From contig CAVNZM010000009.1 of NCBI GenBank assembly GCA_963693365.1, positions 6,510,001 through 6,574,000 of the forward strand: a stretch of 64,000 nt of DNA, in the 5' to 3' direction. The notes below the pieces were generated by a model. The model had not been told where the DNA came from, did no database searches, and saw only the letters and a list, made by a program, of their open reading frames with translations. The stretch comes from Amoebidium appalachense (taxonomy: Eukaryota; Ichthyosporea). The first letter of the stretch is position 1, and each line of letters starts with the position of its first letter. Shown piece after piece: positions 28,190 through 63,468 of the stretch. The position numbers and the translations under genes are program-made.

Positions 28190-30748
28190 TTTCATGATCA
28201 TGTGTGTAGGCTTGAATACTAAGATGGTTACAGTTATAATCAGTATGGCTAACTGCTTTTGTGATACATGTAGTAACCCTCAGAAAATATTTCTATCACA
28301 AACACTTTTAGAGGCTCATTAAGGTACCTTAAGCAGGGGGATTTCATCTCGTTGTAGCGGCAATGTTTTGATGTCACCACATAGGCATGCATAATATCAT
28401 AACTTACAAAGTACAGAAATGTCATACTTTGCTAATAATATTGTTTTCTGCATGCACCATGGCCAAGAACAACCCCCTCTGCATGCAGAAACCACACTTA
28501 AAATTATTTCTTTCTTTCTTTCTTTCTTTTTTTTTCCTTCTTTTTTTTTTTTCAATAACCAGCTGCAGGGTGGGGATGGTCAAGACATACCCTAGGCTCC
28601 AGCATGTGTGACACTTTCTCTTCCAAAATCACGGTCTCTTCCGAAGATCTAGACCCTCGTTTCAAGCTACTCCTACTCCTCCTCCTTACTACCTATTGTG
28701 TGCGCACACTCAACACACGTGCTTATGTGTGGCACTGTCACCTGCTACTGTAACAGTATGATGTGGCAGAGTACGCATAAGTGGTGGATTTATTAAAGGG
28801 CAGCTGGCATTTATAGCTCAGGAGCCGTGTTCGGATCATGAATACTATGATATTGTGCACGTGATGATAATCGATATAGGCTACGTAAGGACATGTCACT
28901 TCGCACTAACTAGCACTCCCCCCCCTGCCCCCCCCCCCCCCCCCCCCCCCCCACCCCCCTCTCCCCTCTCGCCCCCCTCCCCCCCTCCCCCCCCCCCCTC
29001 CCCCCCCTCTCCCCCCCATGACAACTATATTATAAAAATACTAATCAGCTGGCATGGTGCTAAACAATCCTTGTCCGAGTCATTTTTACCGGTCCCCGGC
29101 ACTACCAAACATGGGTACATAAGCTGTGGTTTTTGACATTTTGACGCTTTCTGTTGCATAGCCGGCAAGTCAAACACGAACAAATTCGGTACGAAGTCTT
29201 TCTCCCACAACATCAAAATCCGATGATGATACGTAGCACTTCATCATAAAAGCACTAGCACTTACACAGAAAATAAATAAATAAAATTCATCGTGCTCGT
29301 GCTCGTTTTTACCAGGCACAACCTTATTATACAATGCACAAATCAGGCAGCTAATACTATAAGTCCAGAAAATCAAACCCCCCCTGGCCAGTTGCAGAAC
29401 ATATTCATGCATACAGGATGGGTGGACATGTACAAGACGAAAGACGTCGACAGGGTGACCGTGGCAAAAGGGGTGCACAGAAAAAAAACATGGGGAACAT
29501 GTACACGTATGTTACTGGTGCTGGTTCGACGGGCGGGGAAACAAGAAATGGCTCAGGCGGTTCGGAACAAGTAGGTTCTCCTTTGCAATATACTTAGAGG
29601 TTGGAAGTGTGACTCGCCGTGCAAACGTGTTGGAAGTGTGCGTGCCATATGCATGCAAACGTGTGTGTGAATCATGGCTTAATTAAATGTGTTTTTTGTT
29701 TGTGTTTGTTTTGCTCTTCTGTGCGCACTTTGAGTCCAGAAATAACTTGCTCATGATAATTAAACTTGAAAACTTCATTTACTAAGCTACTCTGATTAAT
29801 GTTCTCATCCATTTGCTGATGTTTTTCTCAGTAAGTTATAAGTTGGGTTTTCCCTTTATTCATCTTTCCCCCCTACTCTCCCCCCCCCCCCCTCCCCTCC
29901 CCCCCCCCCACCCCAGTCCGCCCCTCTACACACACACATAGGTATACCGTACATCGACTGATATGAGACTATGAGAGCGGATTAAACATGTACAGTACAC
30001 GCTCACGTGTTAATGTTGGGTGGGGGAAGAGGGACGGATGGTGATATTTCCAACGGGTGTGTGTTGTTGGGATGGACAAGGGGGCCAGAGAGGTGGGGAG
30101 GGCCGGGGGGTGGGGGGGAGAGGGGAGGGGGGAGGGGAAGGGGAGAGGGGGAAAGGGTGTCGGGGGGAGGGGGGGGGGGGAGGGGGGGGGTGGGAGGGGG
30201 GGTGGGAGGGGGGAGGGGGAAGGGGAGGGTAAAGTATAGATTTCTGGTCTTTTCCGAAAACCAAATCCTCTCCACACAAATCATCAACCCCCTCCCCCCC
30301 CCTCCCCCCCCCCCCCCCACCTCCAAACCCCCCCCCCCCCCCCCCCACCTGCCCTGATACATTCACACCTCCTTCAACCACCACCACCATCACCACACCA
30401 CCCTCTGTAGCAGGTTAGCTTGGTGCTAACCCCCTCCCTCCCCCCATCCCTTCCCGCCTTCCCCATATATTCCCCCCCCCCCCCCCCTCCCTTCCTCCCT
30501 TCTCCCCCCCCCCCCCCCCCCCACAAAAAAAAAAAATCTTACACACTCAAAAATTAAAATTCTTTCTTTTTTACTTTTTATTGAAAAGAGAGAGAGAGAG
30601 TGAGAGAGCGAGAGAGCGAGAGAAAGAGAGAGAGAACGAAACACCATGCCCAATCGAGCCAAGAATCTACATCCCGCCGTTTACAATATCCCGCCGTTTA
30701 CAATATGTTACTGCTTCCTAACATGAGCAAATATTCCTTCTTACTAAT
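28190..30748. other. Region between the zinc-finger exon and the JAB/E1 gene
   Basis: It contains mostly unique AT-rich sequence at 28190-28910 and 29030-29870, then C-rich (28915-29015, 29875-29925) and G-rich (30020-30230) blocks and C-rich blocks (30280-30520). Frames near 29170-29570 on both strands lack motifs. It may hold further 5' exons of the minus-strand zinc-finger gene and the promoter of the JAB/E1 gene, but I could not identify either. Confidence 0.5.
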
Positions 30749-36145
<5,397 letters not shown>

Positions 36146-37011
36146 ACATTCCGAAGGTTATTTTTAACATTTTTTGTGACTCCTCCTTTGCTCTCTTCTT
36201 CCTTCTTTTCCTTCTATTACATACTTTACCCTCGATTTATTGAAGTCGTTTTATGTCTTTCAGTTTCTTTCTTTCTTTACTTCTTTTTTTCCCCCTTCTT
36301 CTGCGGCGGCGGCGGCGGCAAGTGCAAGAAGGGGGTGGTGTCGGAGGGGGGGGGGGGGGGGGGAGAGGGGGGGGGGGGGGGGGGGGGGGGGGGTTGGACA
36401 ACAATACTTGAAAGTTTCAACTCTTGCAGGTTGTCTTTTCCTTATTAGCATAATGGTATATAACGGTATAGTATTATGAGAAGAGCAGAAAGGATGAACA
36501 AACCGGGGTTACCGGTTAGAAGCTTAAGGGGTTGCTCAAGCAAATGAAAGTGACAAATCTACTGTATGGAAGTTCAAAGTATGGTTGTTGATTTTATTTT
36601 TTTTGCAACTGTTTCATACTACATAAAGTCAAAATTACACATACCGAAATCAAAAATGCATACTTCGTTTAGGTTTTTTCTTGGTTACGACAAGCATTTT
36701 TCTTTGTGTTCGCAGTAAGCGGAAAGAATGGTGTGTACATGTGTGTGTGTGTGGTGTGAGAGATTGCATGGATGGGTCGGGGGGAGTGGAAGTTGTACGT
36801 GGAACGGTGGTGGTGGGTGCGGGATTTCCTCCTCCGTTTTCTTATTCTACTCGTCCTTCTTCTTTCTTTCTCTCTTCCTTTCTTTTTTTCCTTCTCTCGG
36901 TTCATTTTTTTTTTCGTTTCTCTTTTTTTCCTTCTTTTTTCTTTCTTTCTTTCTTTCTTTTTTGTGGGCGTGTTTGTGTTGTTGTGTGGGGTTGGGGGGA
37001 GTGGTGGGGTG

Positions 37012-37074
<63 letters not shown>

Positions 37075-38083
37075 GGGGGGGGGGGAGGAGAGGGAGGAAG
37101 GGGGGGAGGGGGGAGGGGGGGGGGGGGGGGTTGCAGCTTTTTTTTTTTTTTTTTTTTTTTTTTGGGTTGTTGTTGTTGGGAGGGGGGGGGGGGGGGGAGG
37201 GGGGGGGGGGGGGGGGGGGGGGGGCAAGAGAGAGAGAGGGTGAGGGTTATAGTGTTGTGTTATTTCATTGTAGAACGCTGGCACTGATTGTACATATAGT
37301 CACACTTTTTGGTGCACATTTATCAAAGGCGAATACGAGTTTGAATACATTTATGCCAATGCGAATATGAATTTGAATACAATTATATGCCAATGGGAAT
37401 ATGAGTTTGAATACATTTATGCCAATGCGAATATGAGTCTGAATACATTCATGCCAATGTGAATACGAGCTTTTTTAAATCATCATCAGTGCCAATGCGA
37501 ATATGAGTTTGAATACATATATGCCAATGCGAATATTACCTTGAATACATTTATGCCAATGTCGTCCACAGCACTATCAGGAAAGCGACATGTATCTCTG
37601 TCGCGTCTTTGATCATTCATTTCTTGGCTATTTACATAAAAAGGAGGAAAGGAAAATCTTGTGTAGAAATTGTCACTATAACCTAACATAACCATGAACA
37701 AGGATAACATTAAGAAAAAAAAGGATAAATGGGCATTATACCAAGAGTTGTGTTTATTGTTAAAAAGAACATCCTTGCGAATCAAAAACCTACATTTTCA
37801 AACCATGATCAGACCTTTAACAACCGGTAGAAAATAGACTAAACTGGTGCAAGCCTAATGTCTTTAACAAACAACCATGAGAATATACTATCTAATGAGA
37901 ATCGCAGAGAGGTACCATTACCTTTTTGGAACTCCCCAATTGATTCTAGAATTTAACACCCCCACACGAACCAGACCCATAAATTTTACATTACACTAAT
38001 TCTATTTACATACGTACGTATATCCTTCGTGCCGTTAACTTGGTTCAATGCCCTCCCCCCCTCCTCCCCTCGTACTCTGTATG

Positions 38084-38122
<39 letters not shown>

Positions 38123-38127
38123 CCCGG
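36146..38127. other. Intergenic region between the JAB/E1 and SWI5 genes
   Basis: It has the presumed 3' flank of the JAB/E1 gene, a G-rich block near 36345-36393, T-rich and GT/G-rich blocks (36840-37225), a 32-base minisatellite (37331-37561) and AT-rich unique sequence up to the SWI5 stop. No gene seen; the two genes are convergent here. Confidence 0.6.
37331..37561. repeat. Minisatellite, about 32-base unit
   Basis: Six to seven diverged copies of a unit like GAATATGAGTTTGAATACA followed by TTTATGCCAATGC. One copy is broken by an insert near 37470-37490. It lies between convergent genes. Confidence 0.85.
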
Positions 38128-38379
38128 TCAGTCATCGAGGTCGAGTCCAAATTCCTCGTACATGGCTCGTGTGGTGGTTCCTCTGCTCTCGGCTGCAGGG
38201 TGAGTAAAAAGGGGGATTAGTGAGGGTTATTTTTTATTTTTTTTATTTATTGGTTTATTTTATTTATTTATTTTTTTTTGGGGGGGGGAGGGGGGGGGAG
38301 GGGGAGGGGAGAATGAGAAAGGGAGACAGGGAGGGAGGTAAAGGAGTCAAGGACGGAGAGGGTGGGCGGCGGGGAGAAA

Positions 38380-38414
<35 letters not shown>

Positions 38415-38694
38415 GGGACGGGGGGAGAAGGGGAAAAATTGGGGGAGAAAGGGAGTACAGGAGAGAGAGAGAGAGATTCCACGCGCATGTGAGAGTGAGA
38501 ATAAGAATGGGGAAGCGAGAAAGAAGCAGGGAGAGCAGGGCCGGGGGTGGAGGTGGAGGGGAGGGGGGGGGGAGGGGGGAGGGAGGGAGGGAAGGGGACT
38601 TTACCCAATCTGCCGAGAAGCATTTGTGCAATGTCTTTGATTTCGTTGTATTCGTGTAGTGCCTTCATGTAGCCCTGAAGCGCAGACTCGTCGT

Positions 38695-38768
<74 letters not shown>

Positions 38769-39713
38769 TCCAAGTCAATAAATTTTTTTCTTTTTTTTTT
38801 CTCTTTGTTCTGCCGAGAGGCGGCGGAAAGGGGGGCAGGGGGGGGGGGGGGGGGGGGGAGGGGGGGAGGGGGGGCAGAGAAAGTGGCTGAGGAAATCTGC
38901 TGCCTGTTTGTGTTCACATGCCTGTCCACACACTTGGAGCATGTTGCCGAGCATGCATACAAACAGGCGGACGTGTTTGTGTGTGTGTGCGCGTGTTTGC
39001 GCACATATCGGCGTGCGGGCCTCAGAGGGAGCAAGATGGGGATGTTTCAAATGTGTGCCATTAACCTAGGTACATGTAAGCACAAAAAAAAATCCCCCTT
39101 GCCCCCCTCGCCACATACCCAACTACCCACTCACAGACGTGTGCACGCACACACTTCACACACACACACACACACACATGCACACGCACACACTTCACAC
39201 ACATACACACACACACACCCATGCACACACATACATACACACGCAGTCGCGCACAAACATGCACACACGTAAATATGTACACTTACACACACCGATTCCC
39301 CCCCCCCCCCCCCCCCCCCCCCACCCACCCATCCACCCACCGATCCCCCCCCCCCCCTCCCCCTCCCCCCCCACCCACCCACCCACCCACCCACACACGT
39401 ACAATTTTCTCAGCTCTTGTGTCTGTGCCGCCAACTCTTCGTGCTCTTTCTTTAACGCCTCAATCTCTTCTTGTAGTTCTTCCTTGGTAGGTGCTGCTTT
39501 AACGAGTGTAAGGGGCGTCTTGGTGGCCGTGGCATGGAGGGGTTTTGACGGCCTGATGTTTTACAGTGTGAGCTTGTTTCTTTTTTTTCCTAGTCTTCTC
39601 AGCCTCCCCCCCCCCCCCCCCCCCCCCTCTTCTCTCCCCCCCCCCATCCTTCCCCAACCCTCTTTATGTTCTTGGCACCTCACTCCCCCCCTCCTCTCCC
39701 CCCTGCTCTTTTT

Positions 39714-39748
<35 letters not shown>

Positions 39749-40542
39749 CCCGCGGCCTCCGTTTCTTATCACCCCATAGTACATCATTGAAATGCAAGAA
39801 CAATTATACGAAAGAACGTGCACATAAACGACCCCAACCTCAGATACCATCCAGGTCACCACAGTGTGTCCGCCCCCGGGGGGGGGGTGGGGTGGGGGGG
39901 GGGGGGGGAGAATAGATGGGGCCGGGTGTGTGTGTGTGCTTTTTCTTTTTTCTTTCTTTCTTTCTTTTTTTTTTTTTGTGGGGGGGGGGGGGGGGGGGGG
40001 GAGGGGGGGGAGGGGGGAGGGGGGAAAGAGAGAGGTGGGGGTGATTATATGTGCTACAAAGTAAGGAAGTTCACATTCATGATGGACAACACAATGCAGG
40101 GTGCAACACACACACACACACAATCAGCACCAGAAGCACAGCCCATTCTAGGCAGCCCCGGGGGGGAGGTTGGGGGGGGGGGGGGGGGGGGGAGAGGGGA
40201 GGTAGGGAATGGGCGGGGGAGAAGGGGAGGGGGGAGGGCGGAATACCCAGTTGATCTTGGGGCGGCAAATCCCCCCCTGCCTGATTTTGCACCAATCTTT
40301 GCCGGTGTAACAAATTTCGAAGCACTAGAACCAATTGGTCTGGGCGCCTTATACTGGGACGTGGTGATTGGTTTAAACGGCGTCTTAGCCTTATTTGGTG
40401 TCTTTCCCTCGAAACCTATTGAGCGATCTTTTGTCTCTGCCTCCACCGCAGGGTGCGACTTTGTATCGGCGGCTCTGAGTGGTTCGGTGCCACGAATCAG
40501 GTCGCTTGACGCAGGCGATAGTTTGCTTTCTTCATCCGCCAT
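38128..40542 (-). CDS. SWI5: SWI5 homologous-recombination mediator
   Basis: Four minus-strand exons, 40542-40247, 39552-39403, 38696-38605 and 38192-38128, join in phases 2, 2 and 1 and give 200 residues ending in GLDLDD. The N-terminal half (1-110) is low complexity, basic and Ser/Pro/Lys-rich, like disordered Swi5 N-termini. A coiled coil follows (about 115-148, EELQEEIEALKKEHEELAA). The Swi5 C-terminal signature is complete: LHEYNEIKDIAQMLLGRLA (162-180), then the short link to ESRGTTTRAMYEEFGLDLD. Swi5 pairs with Sfr1/MEI5 and stabilises Rad51 or Dmc1 filaments in recombination repair and meiosis, so nuclear function is expected. The start at 40542 has a GAAAATGGCG context. The introns carry poly-C, poly-G and GT tracts. 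The LHEYNEIKD and YEEFGLDL motifs make the call firm. Confidence 0.9.
38699..38766. repeat. (GT)n microsatellite abutting a SWI5 splice acceptor
   Basis: The tract begins two bases from the SWI5 exon-3 boundary, so on the gene strand the acceptor region is a (CA)n run ending in CACACAG instead of a usual pyrimidine tract. Confidence 0.9.
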
Positions 40543-40724
40543 TTTCCTGCCCCCCAAAACAGCTCTCACATTAACCCTTTATTGATGTTTATTAGGTGCT
40601 TTGATTGCTCCTCCCCCCCCCCCCTCCCCCCCCCCCCCCCCCCTCCCCCGGGGCGCCGCTCCCCCTGCTCCCCGTCTTTCCATCCGCAATACCACATAAA
40701 CACAATCACACAGGCGTAGGGTGG

Positions 40725-40725
<1 letters not shown>

Positions 40726-40805
<80 letters not shown>
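40726..40805. repeat. (CA)n microsatellite
   Basis: About 80 bases of AC dinucleotide, some 180 bases upstream of the SWI5 start codon (on the minus strand it reads GT). Confidence 0.95.
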
Positions 40806-40809
<4 letters not shown>

Positions 40810-41473
40810 TCAACATCATCCTACATGCAGAAGGTCCCTATGTGGCAGCGGAAGAGTGTGCAAAATGGCACGGGCCCGTGTGTGTGTTGTCTGTGTTGAC
40901 CTCTGTGTATATAGACTTGTGTGTGCGCAGGCAGGCATGCATGTCCGCGAAAACGGCAGAAAGGATAATGAAGGGAAATAAAAGAGCCTAGAAAGAAAGA
41001 AAAAAAGGAGAAGTTGTTAGTGAACAACCACCTGTAAACAACGACTTTAAGTACGCACATAGATACAGTTCTGTATAATGAGGGAGGTGCTTGAGTGTCA
41101 GCAGAGGTAAGACACACACACGAGAGGAAGAGAGAGAGTCATGAAATGTGTGTGCGTGTGCGTGTGTGTGTCGTGTTTTGTCTGTGTTTTTGTAAGTGCG
41201 CGTGCAGTGCTGTGCACGCATACACGCACCTGGCGTGAGAAGTGGGAGGGGGGAAGCAGGGAGGGGGGGGGGGGGGGGGGGGGGGGGGGTCGGGTGATGC
41301 AGCGGGCGGTGGTGTGTGTGTGTTTCTGTGTGTGTGTGTGGGGGGGGGGGGGGGGAGAGGGGGGGGGAGGGGGGGGGGAGGGGAGGGGGGGGAGGGGAGG
41401 GGGGGATTAATGCAAGGGGGGAAGGATGGGGAAAAGGAAAAAAGAGAGAGAAAGAGAGAAATAAAAGGAAGAT

Positions 41474-41478
<5 letters not shown>

Positions 41479-41551
<73 letters not shown>

Positions 41552-41598
41552 GGGGGGGGGGGAGGGAGAGAGGGAGAGAGGGAGAGAGGGGGGGGGGA

Positions 41599-41634
<36 letters not shown>

Positions 41635-41676
41635 TAATGGGGGGGAGAGGAGAGAGAGGGTGAGAGAGGCGGCACG

Positions 41677-41763
<87 letters not shown>

Positions 41764-41765
41764 TG

Positions 41766-41830
<65 letters not shown>

Positions 41831-41900
41831 TGAGTGAGTGAGAGAGAGAGTGAGTGGGAGAGAGAGAGAGAGAGAGGGAGAGAGAGAGAGAGAGAAGAGA
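41479..41900. repeat. (GA)n block
   Basis: About 420 bases consisting almost wholly of GA repeats and G runs. It separates the possible minus-strand exon at 41999-42072 from the SWI5 gene. Confidence 0.9.
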
Positions 41901-41935
41901 AAAAGATAGAGAAAGAGGGCTGGAGAGAGCGAGAG

Positions 41936-41975
<40 letters not shown>

Positions 41976-41998
41976 GGGAGGCTTGTATCCGTTCTTAC

Positions 41999-42072
41999 GT
42001 GGCCGGGGCAGATTCCGTGTTTTTGGTCTCCACAAAGCCTTCCGGAGGAATCTCAGAAAGAATCGCCATCAT
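41999..42072 (-). CDS. Possible first exon of an unidentified minus-strand gene
   Basis: ATGATGG at 42072 opens a frame reading MMAILSEIPPEGFVETKNTE and ends at a strong donor (CCAC before GTAAGA) at 41999, phase 2. On the same strand TATAAA lies at 42305-42300, about 230 bases upstream. The following sequence is a long GA/CT block. An acceptor near 41006 (TTTCTAG) is in phase but leads into CA-like low-complexity sequence, so I did not join it. The family is unknown and the call is tentative. Confidence 0.3.
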
Positions 42073-42299
42073 AGAGGTAAACGACTGCGATTTTAGCCTA
42101 TTCCAGAGAATCCTTAGTGGGTAGTTAGCGAGTATTGCAACGCCAATGATAAAGCGAAACGAAAAGCAGGCTGTAAAAGGTTGTAAACGGGTGGTTTTGT
42201 TCGATTTCTTCAAGTCAGCACTCCATGTGCTTGGTGTGAAGGGAAGGTCACACCGCCTAGATTTCAGACTAAAAGAATAGAGAGTTCGGGGTGTGGCCG

Positions 42300-42305
42300 T
42301 TTATA
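42300..42305 (-). promoter_or_regulatory. Possible TATA box for the 42072 minus-strand exon
   Basis: TATAAA read on the minus strand (TTTATA on the plus strand), in unique sequence about 230 bases upstream of the possible start codon. Confidence 0.3.
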
Positions 42306-42969
42306 GAGACTAGGAATAGACAGAGGGATAATATGTCACAGTGTGTGTGTATTTTGCATGCCCGAGGGCATGTGCGCCTGAATGATCGAAGATGGCTCGA
42401 AAAATCTGGACGGAAGTGAGATGTTGAGAGTGGCGAGTGTTGTTATGTGCGTAAGCGTATGTCTTTCTGCATGTGCGTATGTGTGTGCCTCTCTTCGTGC
42501 TTCATATGTCCATTACGGGTGTTGGCTACAGAGAACATGTGCACTTTCAAGCTACAGTCGTGCGACTTCACCACGTCCCACCGTCTGACCGTCCGACGAG
42601 GTCACGGCAGCTTTCGTGGGCAGCAGGGTGATTTAATTTCCCGCCAAAACCTATGTGCTGTCCATATAAAGTTATTTAGCTGATCCCAGGATTGGTCAAG
42701 CGTTTCATCAAGATGGGGTGTTGTATGCATATGAACTAGTGAGCCGCTTCGCGTGGATCTAGATATCTAAATATCTAGATTATTAAATTTACGTATAAAA
42801 CTTCCGCAATCCGATCGATCTGTTAAAGTTTTGAAGTTTGCATAAAATTTAGATCGATATCGACCCTCTTCCTGATGGGCGAATCTGGAAGAGGGGGGGG
42901 GGGGGGGTCTTCTAGATGTCTGGGGTGAGAGGATTGGTTCTTGGAACCTGCCTAAATATCTTTAATCCC

Positions 42970-43242
42970 ATAGAATTGCGATCTACGATCTAGATAACTC
43001 AGTTTCTAAATTGCTCTATACGAATTGAGCAGAATTTTAGATATTTAAAGAACGGCTTTGGTTCTCTAAATTCGCCGAGTATTCAGATATTTAGATCCAA
43101 GCGAGCGACTCACATATCTCTTATCCAATAGAATTGCGATCTACGATCTGGAAAATTCAGTTTCTAAACTGCTCCATGTACACGAATCGAGCAGACTTTT
43201 AGATATTTAGAGAACGACATTGGTTCTCTAATTTCGCCGAGT
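42970..43242. repeat. Two-copy diverged direct repeat, about 115-base unit, 158-base period
   Basis: Both copies start ATAGAATTGCGATCTACGATC, continue with CAGTTTCTAAA and TTTAGATATTTA, and end near TTCGCCGAGTA. They differ by scattered substitutions and small indels. Confidence 0.8.
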
Positions 43243-43721
43243 AGATCCACGCGATTCGACTCAGTGAGTCGTATGACGTCACAAAGGCCATTAAAAAACT
43301 GCACCAGATAAGCTCAATACACTACATAACGACCTTGAAGACACTAACACAGAAAGATATCATTTTCTATAAAAATTATCATACAATTCACTGCACCAAA
43401 TAACGAATTCAGTCGCGTGACTCGCGTCACAGGCTGAAGATAATTTGCTGCGCTCTACTTGGTATGCGAGTGCGCATGCAGTTTCGAAGTGCGTTCCTCG
43501 ATAATATCTTCATGACGAAGGATAGCAGAAGGCTTGTACATTTGTACATGTGCACACAAAGTGCAGATAGGCAGTCCACCAACATGCATATACTATGATA
43601 GTAATAAGCTATACAAAGCTACACGAAAACTTTGAGATCTCAATATGAATAAGTGTTGATGGAAAAAACATCAAATCATTGTCTGGCTATGAGAACAATG
43701 GCACTTCAGATTCTTGAAAGC

Positions 43722-43755
43722 GCAGACATTCATCCTTATCCTCATGAATGTCTGC
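43722..43755. repeat. Perfect inverted repeat, 12-base arms
   Basis: GCAGACATTCAT and its reverse complement ATGAATGTCTGC flank a 10-base loop, about 630 bases upstream of the receptor kinase start codon. Confidence 0.8.
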
Positions 43756-43950
43756 TTCTGAGATATTATCGAGGGTCTAAACAGGCGGTGAATGTCACCG
43801 TTCTGTTTAGATGCGCCGCACAAACAGTTGGCACTCCAACGAAATTTTCCTCTCTAGTTGTGTATTCATGAATGAACAATTCCAACGTTTCCCCAAACAC
43901 CCTTTCCAAAGGCTTTTGGTGGTTCAAAACATGCATATGGCCAGTCTTTT

Positions 43951-43957
43951 TATAAAA
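43951..43957 (+). promoter_or_regulatory. Possible TATA box of the receptor kinase gene
   Basis: TATAAAA lies 430 bases before the start codon, in unique sequence. The leader would be long compared with the other genes, so the assignment is uncertain. Confidence 0.3.
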
Positions 43958-44380
43958 GTTGGCCAACCCACAACGAGGCACCCATTCACCAAGAGAGTGT
44001 AGCAGTAGAAGTATAGGTGCATCTGCTCATTTGGAAATTAGCCGCTTGAGCTGTTGGGTACGTGTTCATTCAACCCTGTTCTAGATCTTTTTTGCAGCAT
44101 TTATTGGCATATTTATGATAGGATTAGAATTTTAGGTGTAGGCGTAATTGGGTTCAGGCTGTAAAACGTCCACGCAATTTCTAGACGTTCATCATTCTCC
44201 AAACCATGGCCAAGCATGTGGTGCGATGCCATCTTTGAACTCGAAGACATCTCCAGGCGAGCTGGAACCTTTCTTAGGAAGACATAATGGTGCCTTAATC
44301 ACACCAAATAAGATAACATGGCTTGAATTGGTTCATGATTACCATTCAACTCTAAGACACGACTAGGAAACACAGCCGCC

Positions 44381-61196
<16,816 letters not shown>

Positions 61197-62187
61197 GGAA
61201 CGAAGAGGGGGAAGAGAAGGGGACAGAGTTGGTTGAGGTGGTGCATGAGAACGAAAGGAAGGAGGGAGGAAAGGAAGGATGTTCCTCGAGAGAAACTAAA
61301 GGGCTGGAATAATAGGTCGGCTTGGAGTGCGGATTCCCGGTTTTGGGCTTGATTTGTGGTCAAAGTAGCTTTGTTTTTGGTATGTGATGATAAGGGGTAC
61401 GTGTATATGGCATTTCCTTTTTTCTTTTTCTTTCCTTTTTTTTTTTTTTTTTTTTTTTTTGTGGTGGTGGTGGTGGTGGTGGTGTTGTGGGGGGGAGGGG
61501 GGAGGGGGGGGGGGGGGGGGGGGGGGGGGGAGGGGGGATGAAAAACCCCGTGTATGCTGAGCATGATTTAGGTCATGTTATTATGTGGTGCAAAGACTAA
61601 TTTACGTAATTGAGGTCATAAGGTCTGTATCATACATACCATTGCCAGATGTAATGATAGAGAATGTGATTTTTAACAGGTTAAAGTTTTAACTAGTTAG
61701 CCCATTGCAACGTAAACATGCTGCGTTCCAATTGGTTGTTCTGTGGATGTAGGGTCACTGAACAAGAAAGCCGGTTGTTTTGTCGAATTTTTGCGAGAAA
61801 CTGTTTCTTTTTTTCTGTTCCCCTCCTTATTTATTTGCCTTTTTGTAATTCGACGTAGGTGCATATGCATATATGACGCAAGTGCTGTACAGCCAAATGT
61901 TTACAAGTGTCGGTATTAAGAAGGTGTATAATTTTAATCTGCACTAAATTTTGAGGTCTGAAAATGACTTGTTAGCTCTAGAAGTAAGTTTTCGGTTTTG
62001 AAAGACGGTTACCAACCAGGTATATATATGTTCTAGCGATGTTCTGCCCAACTTTATCCCGGATGTTATTCGCCGTACAGCCAGTCATCAAATAGATAGG
62101 TGTTTAAAAAATAATGACCTTCCTGCGCCTTAAATTTTAATATCGAAAGGCCATACATTCATTTAGCATTTGCACTTCATTTATGTC

Positions 62188-62193
62188 AATAAA
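62188..62193 (+). promoter_or_regulatory. Possible poly(A) signal of the receptor kinase gene
   Basis: AATAAA about 990 bases after the receptor kinase stop codon, in unique AT-rich sequence. It could also belong to nothing. Confidence 0.25.
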
Positions 62194-63468
62194 AACAACT
62201 TGCAGCGTTTTATACAGTGGCGCCTGGGAAGGAACAACCCTATATATTTAGAAAATACCCTCACCAGGAACAACCCTGTTTGTGTATACGAAATAGCCTC
62301 AAGCAACAACAAACCCCCCCCCCCCCCCCCCCTCCCCCCCCCTTCTCCTCCCCCCTATTGCAGTTGACACAAAGTATGGGCTGGGAACCACGCGCGAGAG
62401 GTGAAAGAGTCGAACCCCATGCTTTTGTGGAGGTATAGGAACCCCCCTGATGATGGGCTCTGTTCAAGTGTCTTCTGCCTGCACGCTAAAGTTGCTTGAT
62501 TTTGGGTTTCCCATTTTTGTGACGTTTTGTTATTGCTCTTTGTTATCTCCTCCATGTTTCCAACCCTTTAACGCATACATCCCCCCCCCCTCACCCCCCT
62601 CTTCCCCCTGGGAAGGGGGTTGTTCCTCCGCGGCTATTGGTGTGACTCAGTGGTTGTATAAATGTTCTGTAACTGCACGTGAACTAGTTATAGGGGTTAA
62701 AACCGGTATTTGTCGTATGAGGTGTACACCTTGTCACTATGTAGAATATGGCCAAAAAAAATAAAATATATATATGGGTAAAAACAATCCGGATATGTGC
62801 CCCGCGCTCGAGCGGTGACATATAACCGGCATATGTAATCGGAGAGTCTGACGCATCATGCATGATCGTGGCGACTTTCATAATCTGAAATGATGTTGCC
62901 CAGTTAAAATGCATGCAGTGATATGCTACTACAGTATATATATAGACCTTATTAGTACTAGTACCAACCTACTCTATGTCAGGCATAGCTAGGACGTACG
63001 AGTTATATTTACTCCGGATATCGATCCCATATGAGATCTGAATTCGAACGACACGTGTAAGGCTTACCGTTACCCCACTAAAGACAAAATGTCATAGTTC
63101 ATAGGAGGTAGGAAATTTCACCTTGTTAACGGAAAATAAGAGTGCAAACCTACACTACTGCTCCAGGGCCTAAAAACAGCACTACTAATAGCAATAGATA
63201 TATAAATTCATAAAACAAACAAAAAAGTAGGAATATATATAACCGTGATGGATATATCTAAACTGGTACACAGTAGTGATGAAAAGGAGCTATCCATATA
63301 TAGACGGGCTATCCCCCCCCCCCCCCCCTCCCCCCCCCCCCCCTCCCCCCCCCCCCCCCCCCCCTCTCCCCCCTTCCCCCAATCAGGCCACCCACCTACC
63401 ACGACCACGGACGTACCCGTCCCTGACGTGATTACCATGTGAAGAGTAGGGATGGGTTGGGTCGGGTT

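Larger units (their letters stand above)
42310..43940. other. AT-rich intergenic region with a diverged direct repeat
   Basis: Unlike most of the window this stretch is AT-rich and nearly free of simple repeats. It holds many AGATATTTAGA/TCTAGAT motifs, a two-copy direct repeat (42970-43084 and 43128-43242) and a 12-base-arm inverted repeat (43722-43755). No coding frame is convincing. Confidence 0.55.

Noticed and set aside
40983-41220. Candidate second exon for the minus-strand gene starting at 42072
   Set aside because: An in-phase acceptor exists, but the translation degrades into CA-repeat-like sequence and a stop, without a recognisable domain.
62380-62440. Possible tRNA on the minus strand (GGTTCGACTCT resembles a B box)
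   Set aside because: No A box at the right distance and no acceptor-stem pairing.
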